Source: Bacteroidales bacterium (GTDB lineage Bacteria; Bacteroidota; Bacteroidia; Bacteroidales; F082). Taken from it: a stretch of 64,000 nucleotides of DNA. Shown piece after piece: positions 25,118 through 34,781 of this stretch. Position 1 is the stretch's first letter, and each line of letters begins with the position of its first letter. The DNA is taken from assembly GCA_028704385.1 (NCBI GenBank), contig JAQVLA010000002.1, forward strand, positions 62,001 to 126,000, read 5' to 3'. The translations under genes were made by a program, and so were the position numbers. Below the pieces are notes generated by a model. It did no database searches and had not been told where the DNA came from. It saw nothing but the letters and a program-made list of their open reading frames with translations.

Positions 25118-27311
25118 TTTCTGACATGAATTTAAGTCGCATCAACCTGATTTCTTCTTCCGAATACTCCGATTCTCCTAATTCAGTAAGGGCTTCCTCA
25201 ATAGAATCTGATTCGGCTTCACTAAAATAGTCGTAAATATCTTCCTGGTGGTATTCGTCCACATACTCATCAATATAATAATTGATGTCGATACGTGTGC
25301 CGCTGGCAACAATACTCTCAAGCTCAGTGAGCAGCTCATCCAGCGAAAGATTTTTTGCATAGGCGATGTCTTCAAGCGGTATTTTACGGTCAATACTTTG
25401 GATGATATATACTTTGAGGCCAGATTTATTTACGACTGATTTTACCACCATATCGTTTGGCCTGATAATTTCATTTTCTTCCACATACTGTTTGATCAGT
25501 TTGAGGAAGGGGGCTCCATATTTACTCGCTTTACCTGCTCCAACACCTACAATTTGCTGAAGCTCATCCATGTTTACAGGATATTGGATGGCCATATCCT
25601 CCAGGGAGGGATCCTGGAATATTACGAAAGGTGGCAGATTTTCCTTTTTTGAAATGGCCTTACGCAGGTCCTTGAGCATGGTAAAAAGCGTCATATCTGT
25701 TCCGCTTCCTTTTGGCCCTGAGGCTTTTGCGGCTTCAAAATCATTGTCATCCGGATTTTCGTAGTCATGGTCTTTGGCCAACATGATACTGTAAGGCTTT
25801 TTGATGTAGTCTTTGCCTTCTTTGGTGATCTTCAGAATCCCATAATTTTCAATATCCTTGATCAGTAGCTTTTGAATCAATGCCTGACGCAGCACAGCAT
25901 TCCAGTGTTTCTCGTCCTGATCTTCACCGGCACCAAAAAACTCATTTCTGTCGTGTTTGGCAGCTTTGATGTCGCCGGTTTTTTTGCCTGTTAGCAGTTC
26001 GGCAATATGTTTTGCCTTGAAGAGTTGCTTAGTACTCACAATGGCTTCCAGGGCAAGCTTGATATCTTCCTGCCCATCAAACTTCACTTTTGGATTCAGA
26101 CAGTTGTCGCAAGCTCCGCAATTTTCATTTTCATACACTTCGCCAAAATAATGCAACAGCAGCTTGTGACGGCACACCGATGATTCGGCATAGGTTACAG
26201 TTTCGATCAGGAGTTCGCGTGCAATTTCCTGTTCGGCAACATTTTTTCCTTTGTTAAATTTCTCCAGCTTTTGGATGTCTTCATAATTATAAAAAGCAAT
26301 GCAATTGCCTTCGCCATCATCACGTCCGGCTCGGCCTGTTTCCTGGTAGTAACCTTCAATGCTTTTTGGGATGTCGTGGTGGATCACAAAACGAATATCG
26401 GGTTTGTCAATTCCCATACCAAATGCGATCGTGGCAACGATCACTTCAACTTCTTCCATCAAAAACCTATCCTGATTGATCCGGCGCGTACTACTATCCA
26501 GGCCGGCGTGGTAGGGTAATGCCCTAATGCCATTTACAACTAGTGTTTCAGCAATTTCTTCAACTTTTTTCCGGCTCAGGCAATAGATGATACCTGATTT
26601 TCCGGGATTATTTTTGATGTATCGGATAATGTCTTTTGTGACATCTTTTGTTTTTGGACGCACTTCGTAGTATAGGTTTTCCCGATCGAAGGAGGATTTA
26701 AAAATTTTGGCGTCCTGTACTTCCAGGTTTTTCAGGATATCCTGCTGCACTTTTACTGTAGCAGTTGCGGTAAGTGCTATAACAGGTAGTTTCGGATTGA
26801 TGGCATTGATGATTGGCCTTAATCTGCGGTATTCCGGCCTAAAATCGTGACCCCATTCAGAAATACAATGTGCTTCGTCAATCGCTACAAACGAAATTTC
26901 GAGTTCTCTCAAAAACTCAACGTTTTCATCTTTGGTCAAACTTTCCGGTGCTACATAAAGCAGTTTTGTTTTCCCCGAAACCAGGTCTTCTTTCACCTGT
27001 GTGATTTCTGCCTTCGAGAGGGAGGAGTTCATCACATGGGCAATACCGTTTTCGGTACCAAAATTGCGGATGGTATCCACCTGATTTTTCATCAGGGCTA
27101 TCAGCGGTGAAACAACGATGGCGGTTCCCTCCTTGATGAGTGCAGGAAGCTGGTAACATAATGATTTTCCACCGCCGGTTGGCATTACAACAAAGGTGTT
27201 GTTGCCGTCTAAAACACTTGTTATGATTGCCTCCTGATTGCCTTTGAATTGGTTAAACCCAAAAATCTTTTTTAGCAACTCGTGCAAGCCGTATTCGTCC
27301 TTCTTGGCCAT
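25107..27311 (-). CDS. recQ: ATP-dependent DNA helicase RecQ
   Basis: 3'-5' DNA helicase acting in recombination repair. About 734 residues. Seen in order: Walker A VMPTGGGKSL, DEAH in IDEAHCISEWGHDFRPEY, motif VI QETGRAGRD, a zinc-binding domain with CRHKLLLHYFGE and CGACDNC, winged-helix domain, an HRDC domain around residues 530-600, and an extra C-terminal helical region of about 100 residues ending in MRLKFMSEIGN, common in Bacteroidota RecQ. The ATG at 27311 (MAKKDEYG) is preferred over a TTG one codon upstream. The DUF4296 gene overlaps its end. Confidence 0.95.
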   Translation of the reverse strand: MAKKDEYGLHELLKKIFGFNQFKGNQEAIITSVLDGNNTFVVMPTGGGKSLCYQLPALIKEGTAIVVSPLIALMKNQVDTIRNFGTENGIAHVMNSSLSKAEITQVKEDLVSGKTKLLYVAPESLTKDENVEFLRELEISFVAIDEAHCISEWGHDFRPEYRRLRPIINAINPKLPVIALTATATVKVQQDILKNLEVQDAKIFKSSFDRENLYYEVRPKTKDVTKDIIRYIKNNPGKSGIIYCLSRKKVEEIAETLVVNGIRALPYHAGLDSSTRRINQDRFLMEEVEVIVATIAFGMGIDKPDIRFVIHHDIPKSIEGYYQETGRAGRDDGEGNCIAFYNYEDIQKLEKFNKGKNVAEQEIARELLIETVTYAESSVCRHKLLLHYFGEVYENENCGACDNCLNPKVKFDGQEDIKLALEAIVSTKQLFKAKHIAELLTGKKTGDIKAAKHDRNEFFGAGEDQDEKHWNAVLRQALIQKLLIKDIENYGILKITKEGKDYIKKPYSIMLAKDHDYENPDDNDFEAAKASGPKGSGTDMTLFTMLKDLRKAISKKENLPPFVIFQDPSLEDMAIQYPVNMDELQQIVGVGAGKASKYGAPFLKLIKQYVEENEIIRPNDMVVKSVVNKSGLKVYIIQSIDRKIPLEDIAYAKNLSLDELLTELESIVASGTRIDINYYIDEYVDEYHQEDIYDYFSEAESDSIEEALTELGESEYSEEEIRLMRLKFMSEIGN

Positions 27312-27738
27312 CAATTGTAAATATGATTAAATATCTTAAAGTCATTTGTATTAACTCCAGCACTGCTGTGGCAGGCTTTGTCAGCTTTATGTATTTTTTC
27401 TTACTGACCTGTCCAACAAATATAATGAATTAACGTATAGGCTGACAATGTATTGCTGCAAAAAAAACTTAAGAAATTTTGTTAAAAAAATTAAGAAATA
27501 CCTGTAAACTACAATGAATCAGTGATATATGAGATTTCATGAATTGAATTAAGTAGTTTTTTTCTTTTGAAATCATTTATGCAAAGCATTGAAATGGCTT
27601 AATTCGGTATTCCTTTGCACAATTTCGGAGATTCCGGGTTCGTTGGATTATGTCCGATTTGTTGTTGAGATTAGTTTGGTCAGGATAATGTTTAATTTTG
27701 CCGTAAGTACATTCATTTATTATCAAATATTGCACAAA
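27312..27738. other. AT-rich intergenic region between recQ and kdsD
   Basis: About 430 bases separating divergent genes. The right part holds the kdsD promoter box. The left part should hold the recQ promoter, but I see only an imperfect TACAATTG touching the recQ start. A frame open from 27589 in phase with kdsD has no credible start. No repeat, RNA fold or further gene was recognised. Confidence 0.5.
27693..27700 (+). promoter_or_regulatory. -7 promoter box of kdsD
   Basis: TAATTTTG, a perfect TAnnTTTG, 38 bases before the TTG start at 27739. It lies inside the longest reading frame, which supports the shorter start. Confidence 0.5.
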
Positions 27739-28704
27739 TTGAAATCTACACACGAAATCGTTCAGATTGCAAAACGCGTGATAAGTCACGAGAGAGAAGC
27801 TATTGGCCAGTTAATTGAAGGAATTAATGATGATTTTGCCAGGGCTGTCTCTCTTATATTTAACAGTAAGGGAAATGTTGTTGTCACCGGAATTGGGAAG
27901 AGTGCCAATATTGCACAAAAGATTGTGGCTACTTTCAATTCAACCGGAACCAATGCCGTATTTATGCATGCCGCTGATGCCATACACGGCGATTTGGGCA
28001 TAATCCGAAACGAGGATGTGATTCTGGCTTTGTCGAAAAGTGGCGAAACTCCCGAGATTAAAGTGTTGGTTCCACTTATTAAATCCAGAGGTAATAACCT
28101 GATTGCAGTGGTGAGTAATGCTGATTCCTATCTGGCTTTGCAAGCTGATTTTGTATTAAACACCTATGTAAAAACAGAGGCTTGTCCTAACAACCTGGCC
28201 CCCACGAGCAGCACAACTGCCCAGCTGGTAATGGGCGATGCACTGGCCGTGGCACTGCTTGAGTGCAGGGGGTTTACAGCCGAAGATTTTGCCCGTTTTC
28301 ATCCCGGAGGGGCATTAGGTAAAAAACTCTATCTGAGGGTTGAAGATCTGTATGTTCGTAATGAAAAACCAGTCGTAAAACCAGATGCTGAACTTAGAGA
28401 GGTGATTGTTGAAATATCAGCCAAAAGACTAGGCGCAACAGCTGTGGTAGAAAATGGCCAGTTGCTTGGCATCATAACAGATGGCGATCTGAGAAGGATG
28501 TTGATGAAAACTACTGACCTCTCAGGTCTTAAAGCTGCCGATGTGATGACCGCTAATCCTAAAGCAATTGATCATCAATCGCTGGTTGTGGATGCATTGC
28601 AAATTATGCGAAACAATAACATCACGCAGCTTCCGGTGTTGAAAGATGGGATTTATGTTGGGGTTATCCATTTGCACGACATTTTACACGAAGGCATACT
28701 TTGA
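27739..28704 (+). CDS. kdsD: arabinose-5-phosphate isomerase (KdsD/KpsF family)
   Basis: Converts ribulose 5-phosphate to arabinose 5-phosphate, the first step of KDO synthesis for lipopolysaccharide. About 322 residues from the TTG at 27739 (KSTHEIVQIAKRVI follows), the normal family length; the frame is open 50 codons further upstream but that part contains the promoter box and lacks homology-like sequence. Domains: a SIS sugar-isomerase domain (VTGIGKSANIAQKI, SKSGETPE, APTSSTTAQLVMGDALA, HPGGALGK) followed by two CBS domains (about 205-320). Next gene 51 bases on. Confidence 0.92.
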   Translation: MKSTHEIVQIAKRVISHEREAIGQLIEGINDDFARAVSLIFNSKGNVVVTGIGKSANIAQKIVATFNSTGTNAVFMHAADAIHGDLGIIRNEDVILALSKSGETPEIKVLVPLIKSRGNNLIAVVSNADSYLALQADFVLNTYVKTEACPNNLAPTSSTTAQLVMGDALAVALLECRGFTAEDFARFHPGGALGKKLYLRVEDLYVRNEKPVVKPDAELREVIVEISAKRLGATAVVENGQLLGIITDGDLRRMLMKTTDLSGLKAADVMTANPKAIDHQSLVVDALQIMRNNNITQLPVLKDGIYVGVIHLHDILHEGIL

Positions 28705-28755
28705 TACTATTTGTTCAGGTTTTTCGTTTTAGGCATACAACCAGTCTTTAAATCT

Positions 28756-29103
28756 ATGGATACAGTTAAAGAATTCAATGCATATCGCGAAAGGATGAAT
28801 GACAAAATGATGTCGGTTCCTAACAATAGAATCATGAAACGCATCTATAGCCTTGATACGCTGACCTATCAGGATGGTGCGCTGGATGCAAAAACAAAAG
28901 AAATGTTAGGTTTGGTGGCTTCGATGGTGTTGCGCTGCGACGACTGCATTCGCTATCACCTGCAAACCTGCCACGAATTCGGAATAACAACGGAAGAAAT
29001 GATGGAGATTTTCGGGGTGGCTAATCTGGTTGGTGGTACTATCGTAATTCCACACACACGCAGGGCATTGGAATATTGGGAGGCCTTATCAGAAAATCAG
29101 TAA
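28756..29103 (+). CDS. carboxymuconolactone decarboxylase family protein (AhpD-like)
   Basis: 115 residues, all-helical AhpD-like fold. The catalytic CxxCxxxH motif is intact (Cys61, Cys64, His68 in CDDCIRYH), so it is probably a thiol peroxidase or disulfide reductase and not a decarboxylase. The ATG at 28756 (MDTVKEFNAY) is chosen; the frame extends 15 codons upstream without a recognisable start. One base separates its stop from the DUF5686 gene, and it follows kdsD, so the three are likely cotranscribed. Confidence 0.8.
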   Translation: MDTVKEFNAYRERMNDKMMSVPNNRIMKRIYSLDTLTYQDGALDAKTKEMLGLVASMVLRCDDCIRYHLQTCHEFGITTEEMMEIFGVANLVGGTIVIPHTRRALEYWEALSENQ

Positions 29104-29104
29104 G

Positions 29105-31579
29105 ATGCTGTTTAAGCAAAAGTTTCTGCTCATATTTTTAGTGTTTGTGTTTGATTCCTCTGCAGGAATAGCACAGGTGACTAAAATCAGGGGAAAGGTT
29201 ACGGATGCCTCCTCTGGCGAAGCCATACCTTTTGCTAATGTGTTTTTAGTTGGCACAACCATTGGAACCACTTCAAATTTTGAAGGTGAGTATTATTTTG
29301 AAACCCGTGCCCTAGCCGATTCAATTGCAACAACCTATATCGGCTATCAAAAGCAGGTGAAACCTATCCGGAAATTTCAGTATCAGGAGATCAATTTTGA
29401 ACTGCAATCGGGCGATTTCACACTTCAGGAAGTGGTAGTTGTTGCGGGCGAAAATCCTGCTGATATCCTTTTTCGCAAAGTAATCGAGAACAAGGACAAA
29501 AATACCGGCAAAGAGCTATCAGCTTGGGAATGTGAGGTGTATAACAAAATTCAGTTTGATGCCAATAATTTTAGTGAAAAAATAAGGCAGAAGAAACTGT
29601 TTAAACCTTTTGAGTTTATCTTTGATTATGTGGATACTTCAACAGTGAATGGAAAGCCTTATCTCCCGATTTTTATTTCTGAGGCTGTTTCCAATGTTTA
29701 TTACCGTGCCCAGCCAAAATCAAAGTTGGAGAAGATCAAAGCAGCGAAAGGTTCTGGTGTCGAAAATCCAAGCCTTGCCCAGTTCATGGGTAATCTGTAT
29801 CAGGAAGTGAATATTTACGACAACTATATCGAACTCTTTGGTAAGAATTTTATCAGCCCGGTTGCTAATTTTGGCATGTCGTATTACAAATATTATTTGG
29901 TTGACAGCAGTTTTATCGATGGGCAATGGTGTTATAAATTGATGTACAAGCCAAAGCGAAAGCAGGAGCTTACTTTTACGGGGCATATGTGGGTACACGA
30001 CACTACGTTTGCAATTCGCAAGGTTGAAATGGATGTAGCTGATGATGCCAATTTGAATTTTGTGACCGATGCTTCACTACGACAGGAATATAAACAGGTT
30101 GATGGCGAAAAATGGATGCTTGTGCGGGATTATATCATTGCTGATTTCAATGTGATTGAAAATAATGAAAAACTACCTGGTTTTTTTGGCCAGCGCACCT
30201 CGGTATATTCTAATTATATCCTCAACAAACCCCGTACGGATGATTTCTACAAAAGCACCGTGAGGGTGATAGTTGAGGAAGGGAGTATGGATCATAAGGA
30301 GGAGTTTTGGGAGTTGGAACGTCCCGAAGCTTTATCAAAGAAAGAGCTCGGAATCTATCATATGATTGACTCCATCGAAAGTGTTCCGATCTACCGCACC
30401 TATGTGGATGTAGTTTATATGCTAACGCATGGGTATCTGCCCTGGGGAAATTTTGAGTTTGGCCCTCTGGCAAAGTCCTATAGTTATAACGAAGTGGAAG
30501 GTCATCGTTTTCGCCTTGGCGGACAAACAAGCAATTTGTTCAGTAAAAATTTAAGGCTGGATGGTCACATTGCCTATGGCCACAAAGACATGAGAATAAA
30601 GTATGGTGCAGGAATGCTTTATATTTTCAATAAAAATCCACGCAGGGCAGCCCGCTTAAATTTTCAATATGATATCGAACAATTGGGATCCAGCTTTAAT
30701 GCATTTAGCGAAGATAATATTGTCAGCACTTTGTTTCGGCGACAGCCTTCTGATAAATTGAACCTGGTGAGTCAGTTCGATTTTTATTATGAGCACGAAT
30801 GGTTTAATGGCTATTCCAATCGTTTTTTTCTGATACATCGCGAACTTTTCCCAACCGGTAATTTTCTGATGGAGACCCATCAGGAAGATGGTAATTTGCT
30901 GGCGCACAACTCATTGATAACATCCGAAATCGGGATCGCAATTCGTTATGCCCATCGCGAGAATTATGTAATCCGCGATTTTGACCGCATCAATCTTGGA
31001 ACACGTTTTCCGGTTTTTAACCTGCGCTATGCCTATGGAGTTCCCGGAATGATCAATGGCGAATATGAATATCATCGTTTGCAGGGTAGCGTTTCGCAAT
31101 GGTTTAATATTGGAAATGTTGGCTGGTCGAAATATATTCTTGAAGGAGGGCAGGTTTTTGGTACTTTGCCATTTCCACTACTTGTGCTCCATCCCGGAAA
31201 CGAAACTTTCATCTTTGATGAATACGCTTTCAACCTGATGAATTATTATGAGTTCATCTCCGACAGATACTTCAGCATGTACTATACGCACCACTTTAAC
31301 GGATTGTTTTTTAACCGAATTCCTTTGCTTAGAAAGTTAAAATGGCGGGAAGTGATTTTTGCGAAAGCCCTGGTTGGGACAATAACTGATGCGAACCTCC
31401 ATTACAACAAACTTCCGGAGGTGACCTATATGCTGGATAAACCTTATTTTGAGGCTGGTGCAGGAATTGAAAATATTTTCAAAATTGTCAGAATTGACGG
31501 GATATGGCGGTTGTCGCATCGTGATAATGCCAAGGCAAGCAATTTTGCGGTATTTCTGTCCTTGCATTTTGATTTTTGA
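29105..31579 (+). CDS. DUF5686 outer-membrane protein with carboxypeptidase-regulatory-like domain
   Basis: 824 residues. Signal peptide to about GIAQ (residue 24), then a carboxypeptidase-like regulatory beta-sandwich (IRGKVTDASSGEAIPFANVFL, about 27-110) and a long DUF5686 region ending in an outer-membrane-style barrel with terminal aromatic strand (FLSLHFDF). The family is restricted to Bacteroidota; its function is unknown, with a role in envelope biogenesis or export the common guess. It begins one base after the AhpD-like gene. Confidence 0.85.
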   Translation: MLFKQKFLLIFLVFVFDSSAGIAQVTKIRGKVTDASSGEAIPFANVFLVGTTIGTTSNFEGEYYFETRALADSIATTYIGYQKQVKPIRKFQYQEINFELQSGDFTLQEVVVVAGENPADILFRKVIENKDKNTGKELSAWECEVYNKIQFDANNFSEKIRQKKLFKPFEFIFDYVDTSTVNGKPYLPIFISEAVSNVYYRAQPKSKLEKIKAAKGSGVENPSLAQFMGNLYQEVNIYDNYIELFGKNFISPVANFGMSYYKYYLVDSSFIDGQWCYKLMYKPKRKQELTFTGHMWVHDTTFAIRKVEMDVADDANLNFVTDASLRQEYKQVDGEKWMLVRDYIIADFNVIENNEKLPGFFGQRTSVYSNYILNKPRTDDFYKSTVRVIVEEGSMDHKEEFWELERPEALSKKELGIYHMIDSIESVPIYRTYVDVVYMLTHGYLPWGNFEFGPLAKSYSYNEVEGHRFRLGGQTSNLFSKNLRLDGHIAYGHKDMRIKYGAGMLYIFNKNPRRAARLNFQYDIEQLGSSFNAFSEDNIVSTLFRRQPSDKLNLVSQFDFYYEHEWFNGYSNRFFLIHRELFPTGNFLMETHQEDGNLLAHNSLITSEIGIAIRYAHRENYVIRDFDRINLGTRFPVFNLRYAYGVPGMINGEYEYHRLQGSVSQWFNIGNVGWSKYILEGGQVFGTLPFPLLVLHPGNETFIFDEYAFNLMNYYEFISDRYFSMYYTHHFNGLFFNRIPLLRKLKWREVIFAKALVGTITDANLHYNKLPEVTYMLDKPYFEAGAGIENIFKIVRIDGIWRLSHRDNAKASNFAVFLSLHFDF

Positions 31580-31589
31580 CAATACACGC

Positions 31590-31623
31590 TTTGAGCAACA
31601 TTATGCAGATTAATTTAACTTTG
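31590..31623 (+). promoter_or_regulatory. promoter of lptB (-33 TTTG and -7 TAACTTTG)
   Basis: TTTG at 31590-31593, 22 bases, then TAACTTTG at 31616-31623, both perfect matches to the Bacteroidota consensus with proper spacing. The ATG follows 42 bases later. Confidence 0.6.
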
Positions 31624-31665
31624 TCGGCCACGGCGGATAACACTTATTTTCAAAAAGAATAACAC

Positions 31666-32397
31666 ATGCAGTTACGATCCGAAAATTTGGTAAAAAAGTA
31701 TCGTCAGCGAACGGTAGTAAAGGAAGTTTCGGTAGAAGTAGATCAAGGCGAAATTGTTGGGTTGCTTGGGCCAAACGGTGCAGGCAAAACCACAACATTT
31801 TATATGATAGTGGGATTGATCAAGCCTTTTTCGGGAAACGTATTTCTGGATGAAATGAATATTACGGAGCTGCCAATGTACAAACGAGCGCAGCACGGTA
31901 TTGGTTATCTGGCACAGGAAGCCTCTGTTTTCAGGCAGATGAGCGTGGAAGACAACATTTTATCAGTGATGCAGTTTCGCAAAGGAATGTCGAAAGAAGC
32001 GCAACAGGAGAAGCTGGAAAGCCTGCTCGAAGAATTTGGGCTTCAACACATTCGGAAGAGCAAGGGAATTCAGCTATCGGGAGGCGAGCGGCGACGCACC
32101 GAGATTGCGAGAGCACTGGCTGTGGATCCAAAATTTATCCTTCTCGACGAGCCTTTTGCCGGAGTGGATCCCATTGCTGTGGAAGATATTCAGCAGATCG
32201 TCGGAAAATTACGTGAAAAGAATATCGGCATACTGATCACAGATCATAACGTACACGAAACCCTTTCGATAACCGACAGGGCTTATCTGCTTTTTGAAGG
32301 CTCCATTTTAAAAGCCGGAACCTCGGAGGATTTGGCTTCTGACGACCATGTCCGTAAGGTTTATCTGGGACAAAATTTTGAGCTTCGCAAAAAGTAA
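31666..32397 (+). CDS. lptB: lipopolysaccharide export ABC transporter ATPase LptB
   Basis: 243-residue ABC ATPase that drives the LptFG pump moving lipopolysaccharide from the inner membrane to the cell surface. Walker [10 protein letters not shown] (35-43), signature [15 protein letters not shown], Walker [13 protein letters not shown] and the switch His in [10 protein letters not shown] are all seen; the DPIAVEDIQ and [12 protein letters not shown] stretches are typical of LptB rather than other ABC ATPases. It has its own promoter and converges with pssA with no gap. Confidence 0.94.
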   Translation: MQLRSENLVKKYRQRTVVKEVSVEVDQGEIVGLLGPNGAGKTTTFYMIVGLIKPFSGNVFLDEMNITELPMYKRAQHGIGYLAQEASVFRQMSVEDNILSVMQFRKGMSKEAQQEKLESLLEEFGLQHIRKSKGIQLSGGERRRTEIARALAVDPKFILLDEPFAGVDPIAVEDIQQIVGKLREKNIGILITDHNVHETLSITDRAYLLFEGSILKAGTSEDLASDDHVRKVYLGQNFELRKK

Positions 32398-33129
32398 TTA
32401 CTGCTGTATGTCGGCCAAAAAAATCACCAAGGATAGAAAGAGATAAAGCAGAATGATAAATGGTATGGCAAGTGCCTGAAATATAAGGATTAAGAAGAGT
32501 GAAACAAGCAGAAAAAACCACCTGATTTCATTTCCTTTCCATTTCAATTTTTTGAATTTAAGCCCAAACAAAGGAAGGTTCGAAACCATCAATACAGAAA
32601 CGATCAGCGCAACGCCAATATAAAAATAGGTGTTTGTAAGCACCATATATAGCAACGTCTGTCCTTCATAAAGTTGCGTCCGGATCAGTGGGAGCGAGGC
32701 TATCAAAAGCCCTGCAGCTGGTGTGGGCAAACCTTTGAAATTTTCTGTTTGCGATTCGTCAATATTAAATTTTGCCAGCCGGTAGGCTGCAAAAAGCGGA
32801 ACTAAAAAGGCAATAAAAGGTAAGATATCTATTCCCCCCAATTCCCAACTTACCCTACCATGGCTGATCAAGATGAGTTTGTGGAGAATAAATGCTGGTG
32901 CCACCCCGAATGAAACCACATCAGCCAACGAATCAAGTTGTTCCCCAATACCGGAATAAGCTTTGAGTAGGCGCGCAGCAAAACCATCCAAAAAATCGAA
33001 CAAGGCTGCAATAAAAATGAAATAGGCTGCCTGATTTAAATCTCCCTCCAGGGCAAAGTATATGGCCAATATACCTGAAAATAAATTCAGCAGGGTAATC
33101 AGGTTGGGAATGAATTTTATGAGTTTCAT
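32398..33129 (-). CDS. pssA: CDP-diacylglycerol-serine O-phosphatidyltransferase
   Basis: Makes phosphatidylserine, the precursor of phosphatidylethanolamine, in the inner membrane. About 243 residues with several hydrophobic segments and a CDP-alcohol phosphatidyltransferase motif beginning DFLDGFAARLLKAYSGIGEQLDSLAD (pattern DG-AR-GxxxD-xxxD). The ATG at 33129 (MKLIKFIPNLIT) is chosen: the longest frame starts at a TTG inside the -7 box 28 bases further up. Stops immediately next to the lptB stop. Confidence 0.92.
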   Translation of the reverse strand: MKLIKFIPNLITLLNLFSGILAIYFALEGDLNQAAYFIFIAALFDFLDGFAARLLKAYSGIGEQLDSLADVVSFGVAPAFILHKLILISHGRVSWELGGIDILPFIAFLVPLFAAYRLAKFNIDESQTENFKGLPTPAAGLLIASLPLIRTQLYEGQTLLYMVLTNTYFYIGVALIVSVLMVSNLPLFGLKFKKLKWKGNEIRWFFLLVSLFLILIFQALAIPFIILLYLFLSLVIFLADIQQ

Positions 33130-33156
33130 AGGGCTACTGTTGCGGTTTTTGTCATA

Positions 33157-33164
33157 CAAATGTA
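33157..33164 (-). promoter_or_regulatory. -7 promoter box of pssA
   Basis: TACATTTG on the minus strand, a perfect TAnnTTTG, 27 bases before the pssA ATG. Confidence 0.5.
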
Positions 33165-33388
33165 CACGATTTTTTCTTGCTTCCTCCCATGCGAAGAACA
33201 GTCGCCGGGCAATAAGTCATACTTAACCCTGATTGTGTTTTTCTGATAATCTTGCTTTTTAGCTAACTAATTCACCTAGTTTACCTATCTCTCAACTAAT
33301 TCATTACCTGGAATTTCCCCAAAAAAAGATAGGTATAAAAACTTATTTTCAGTGATAAAAGTACTGATTTTAAACGAATAAGATAAGA

Positions 33389-33423
33389 TTTGAGTAGCTT
33401 GAATGAGTTTTTTGATAGTTTTG
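33389..33423 (+). promoter_or_regulatory. promoter of the porin-like gene (-33 TTTG and -7 TAGTTTTG)
   Basis: TTTG at 33389-33392, 23 bases, then TAGTTTTG at 33416-33423, matching the Bacteroidota consensus. The ATG follows 22 bases later. Confidence 0.6.
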
Positions 33424-33445
33424 TGTCATTAAAAACCAAAAAATT

Positions 33446-34753
33446 ATGAACAGGAAACTTTACTTATTATTTGCATTTATTGCATTTTTTGCCGTGAAAG
33501 CCGAAGCACAGTTTGAAGTATCTGCCGAACTGCGTCCGCGTTTTGAAATGAATAATGGCTATTCAGGAGTTCCGACAGATCAAACCGAGCCTACCTATAT
33601 TGTATCTCAACGGAGCAGATTAAATTTTGGATTGAATAATGAGAAATATCGGTTGTACGTTAGTTTGCAGGATGTTCGCGTGTGGGGCAATGACAATATT
33701 GCCAACGGAACCAGTGTACTAATGAATACCGGATCAAGCGGACTGCATCAGGTGTGGGCCGAATTTGACATATTTAAGAATTCACGCATTCGTGTTGGAC
33801 GTCAGGAGTTAAAATATGATGATCAGCGATTGCTCGCCGGGCGAAACTGGAACCAGTACGCACAGACTTATGATGCCTTTTTGTACTCCTACAAAAGAGA
33901 AAACTGGCAGTTTGATGTAGCATTATCTTACAATAACGATGGAACAGGTGCTTTTGGGGTGAATGACTTTAATGTTGATCCCATCAACAGGCGTTTGCGC
34001 ACATTGAATTTTATCTACCTCAAGAATCAGATCACGGATGAATTCAGCCTTTCAATGCTCAACCTTCTGACTGGTTACCAAAAGGATAAAACATCATCAA
34101 CAACCTATCTAATGGCTACACAAGGTTTTTTTGGCGAGTATAAGAAGAATGCCTTCACCGGAAAGTTTAATGCGTATTACCAATACGGAAAAAGCCAGAC
34201 AGGTGTTGATGTTTCAGCTTATATGCTTACTGCAGAAGTAGATTATAAAGCACGAAAAGTGAGTATCGGTGCCGGAATAGACGTTTTGAGTGGTCAGGAT
34301 GCCAGCAATACAAATACTGATTATCAGCAAAAATATCATGCCTTTGATGTGTTTTATGGGGTACGTTATGCCAGGTATGGCAATATGAATCATTACCTAA
34401 CTCCGGCAAGCACACTCAATGGTGGTTTGATAGATATCTATCCAAAACTGGCTTATCATTTTAATCCCATGAGTACATTCAGCGTGCAATATCATTTTTT
34501 CTCTTTAGCCACAAAAGTAGCTGATCCGGTGGTGAATAATGCCTTTCTCGAAGGTTCTCTGGGAGGAGAATTAGATGTAATCTATTCACATAAGTTTACA
34601 AAAGAGATATTGCTAAGTGCCGGCATTAGTGTGTATAATACCAATGATACCTTTGCAAAAATTAAAAACGTTTCTACCACCAAGATTGAAACACCTGTTT
34701 GGGGCTGGCTGATGCTGACCTTTAAACCCAGCTTGTTTGTGTCGTCCAAATAA
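33446..34753 (+). CDS. outer-membrane porin-like protein, alginate-export family
   Basis: 435 residues. Signal peptide to about EAQ (residue 22), then alternating strands typical of a beta-barrel, beginning FEVSAELRPRFEMNNGY and containing RIRVGRQELKYDDQRLLAGRNWNQ, the conserved block of the alginate_exp family. The C-terminus ends in an aromatic-rich strand. In Bacteroidota these proteins are common and their solutes unknown; there is no alginate gene nearby. Monocistronic with its own promoter. Confidence 0.82.
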   Translation: MNRKLYLLFAFIAFFAVKAEAQFEVSAELRPRFEMNNGYSGVPTDQTEPTYIVSQRSRLNFGLNNEKYRLYVSLQDVRVWGNDNIANGTSVLMNTGSSGLHQVWAEFDIFKNSRIRVGRQELKYDDQRLLAGRNWNQYAQTYDAFLYSYKRENWQFDVALSYNNDGTGAFGVNDFNVDPINRRLRTLNFIYLKNQITDEFSLSMLNLLTGYQKDKTSSTTYLMATQGFFGEYKKNAFTGKFNAYYQYGKSQTGVDVSAYMLTAEVDYKARKVSIGAGIDVLSGQDASNTNTDYQQKYHAFDVFYGVRYARYGNMNHYLTPASTLNGGLIDIYPKLAYHFNPMSTFSVQYHFFSLATKVADPVVNNAFLEGSLGGELDVIYSHKFTKEILLSAGISVYNTNDTFAKIKNVSTTKIETPVWGWLMLTFKPSLFVSSK

Positions 34754-34765
34754 TAGGAACTGATG

Positions 34766-34773
34766 TATCTTTG
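34766..34773 (+). promoter_or_regulatory. -7 promoter box of queA
   Basis: TATCTTTG, a perfect TAnnTTTG, only eight bases before the queA ATG. Transcription would start within a few bases of the start codon, so the mRNA is nearly leaderless. Confidence 0.5.
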
Positions 34774-34781
34774 CCGGCATT

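Larger units (their letters stand above)
33130..33445. other. AT-rich intergenic region between pssA and the porin-like gene
   Basis: Holds divergent promoters for the two flanking genes. The middle has a pair of short direct repeats AACTAATTCA (near 33274 and 33293). I see no gene, terminator or RNA fold in it. Confidence 0.5.

Noticed and set aside
27589..27738. 50-codon N-terminal extension of the arabinose-phosphate isomerase
   Set aside because: Family proteins are about 320 residues, the extension contains a perfect -7 box, and no ATG precedes it.
33270..33305. Short direct repeats AACTAATTCA as a CRISPR-like or attachment site
   Set aside because: Only two copies with no spacer periodicity, no integrase nearby, and AT-rich background makes such pairs likely by chance.
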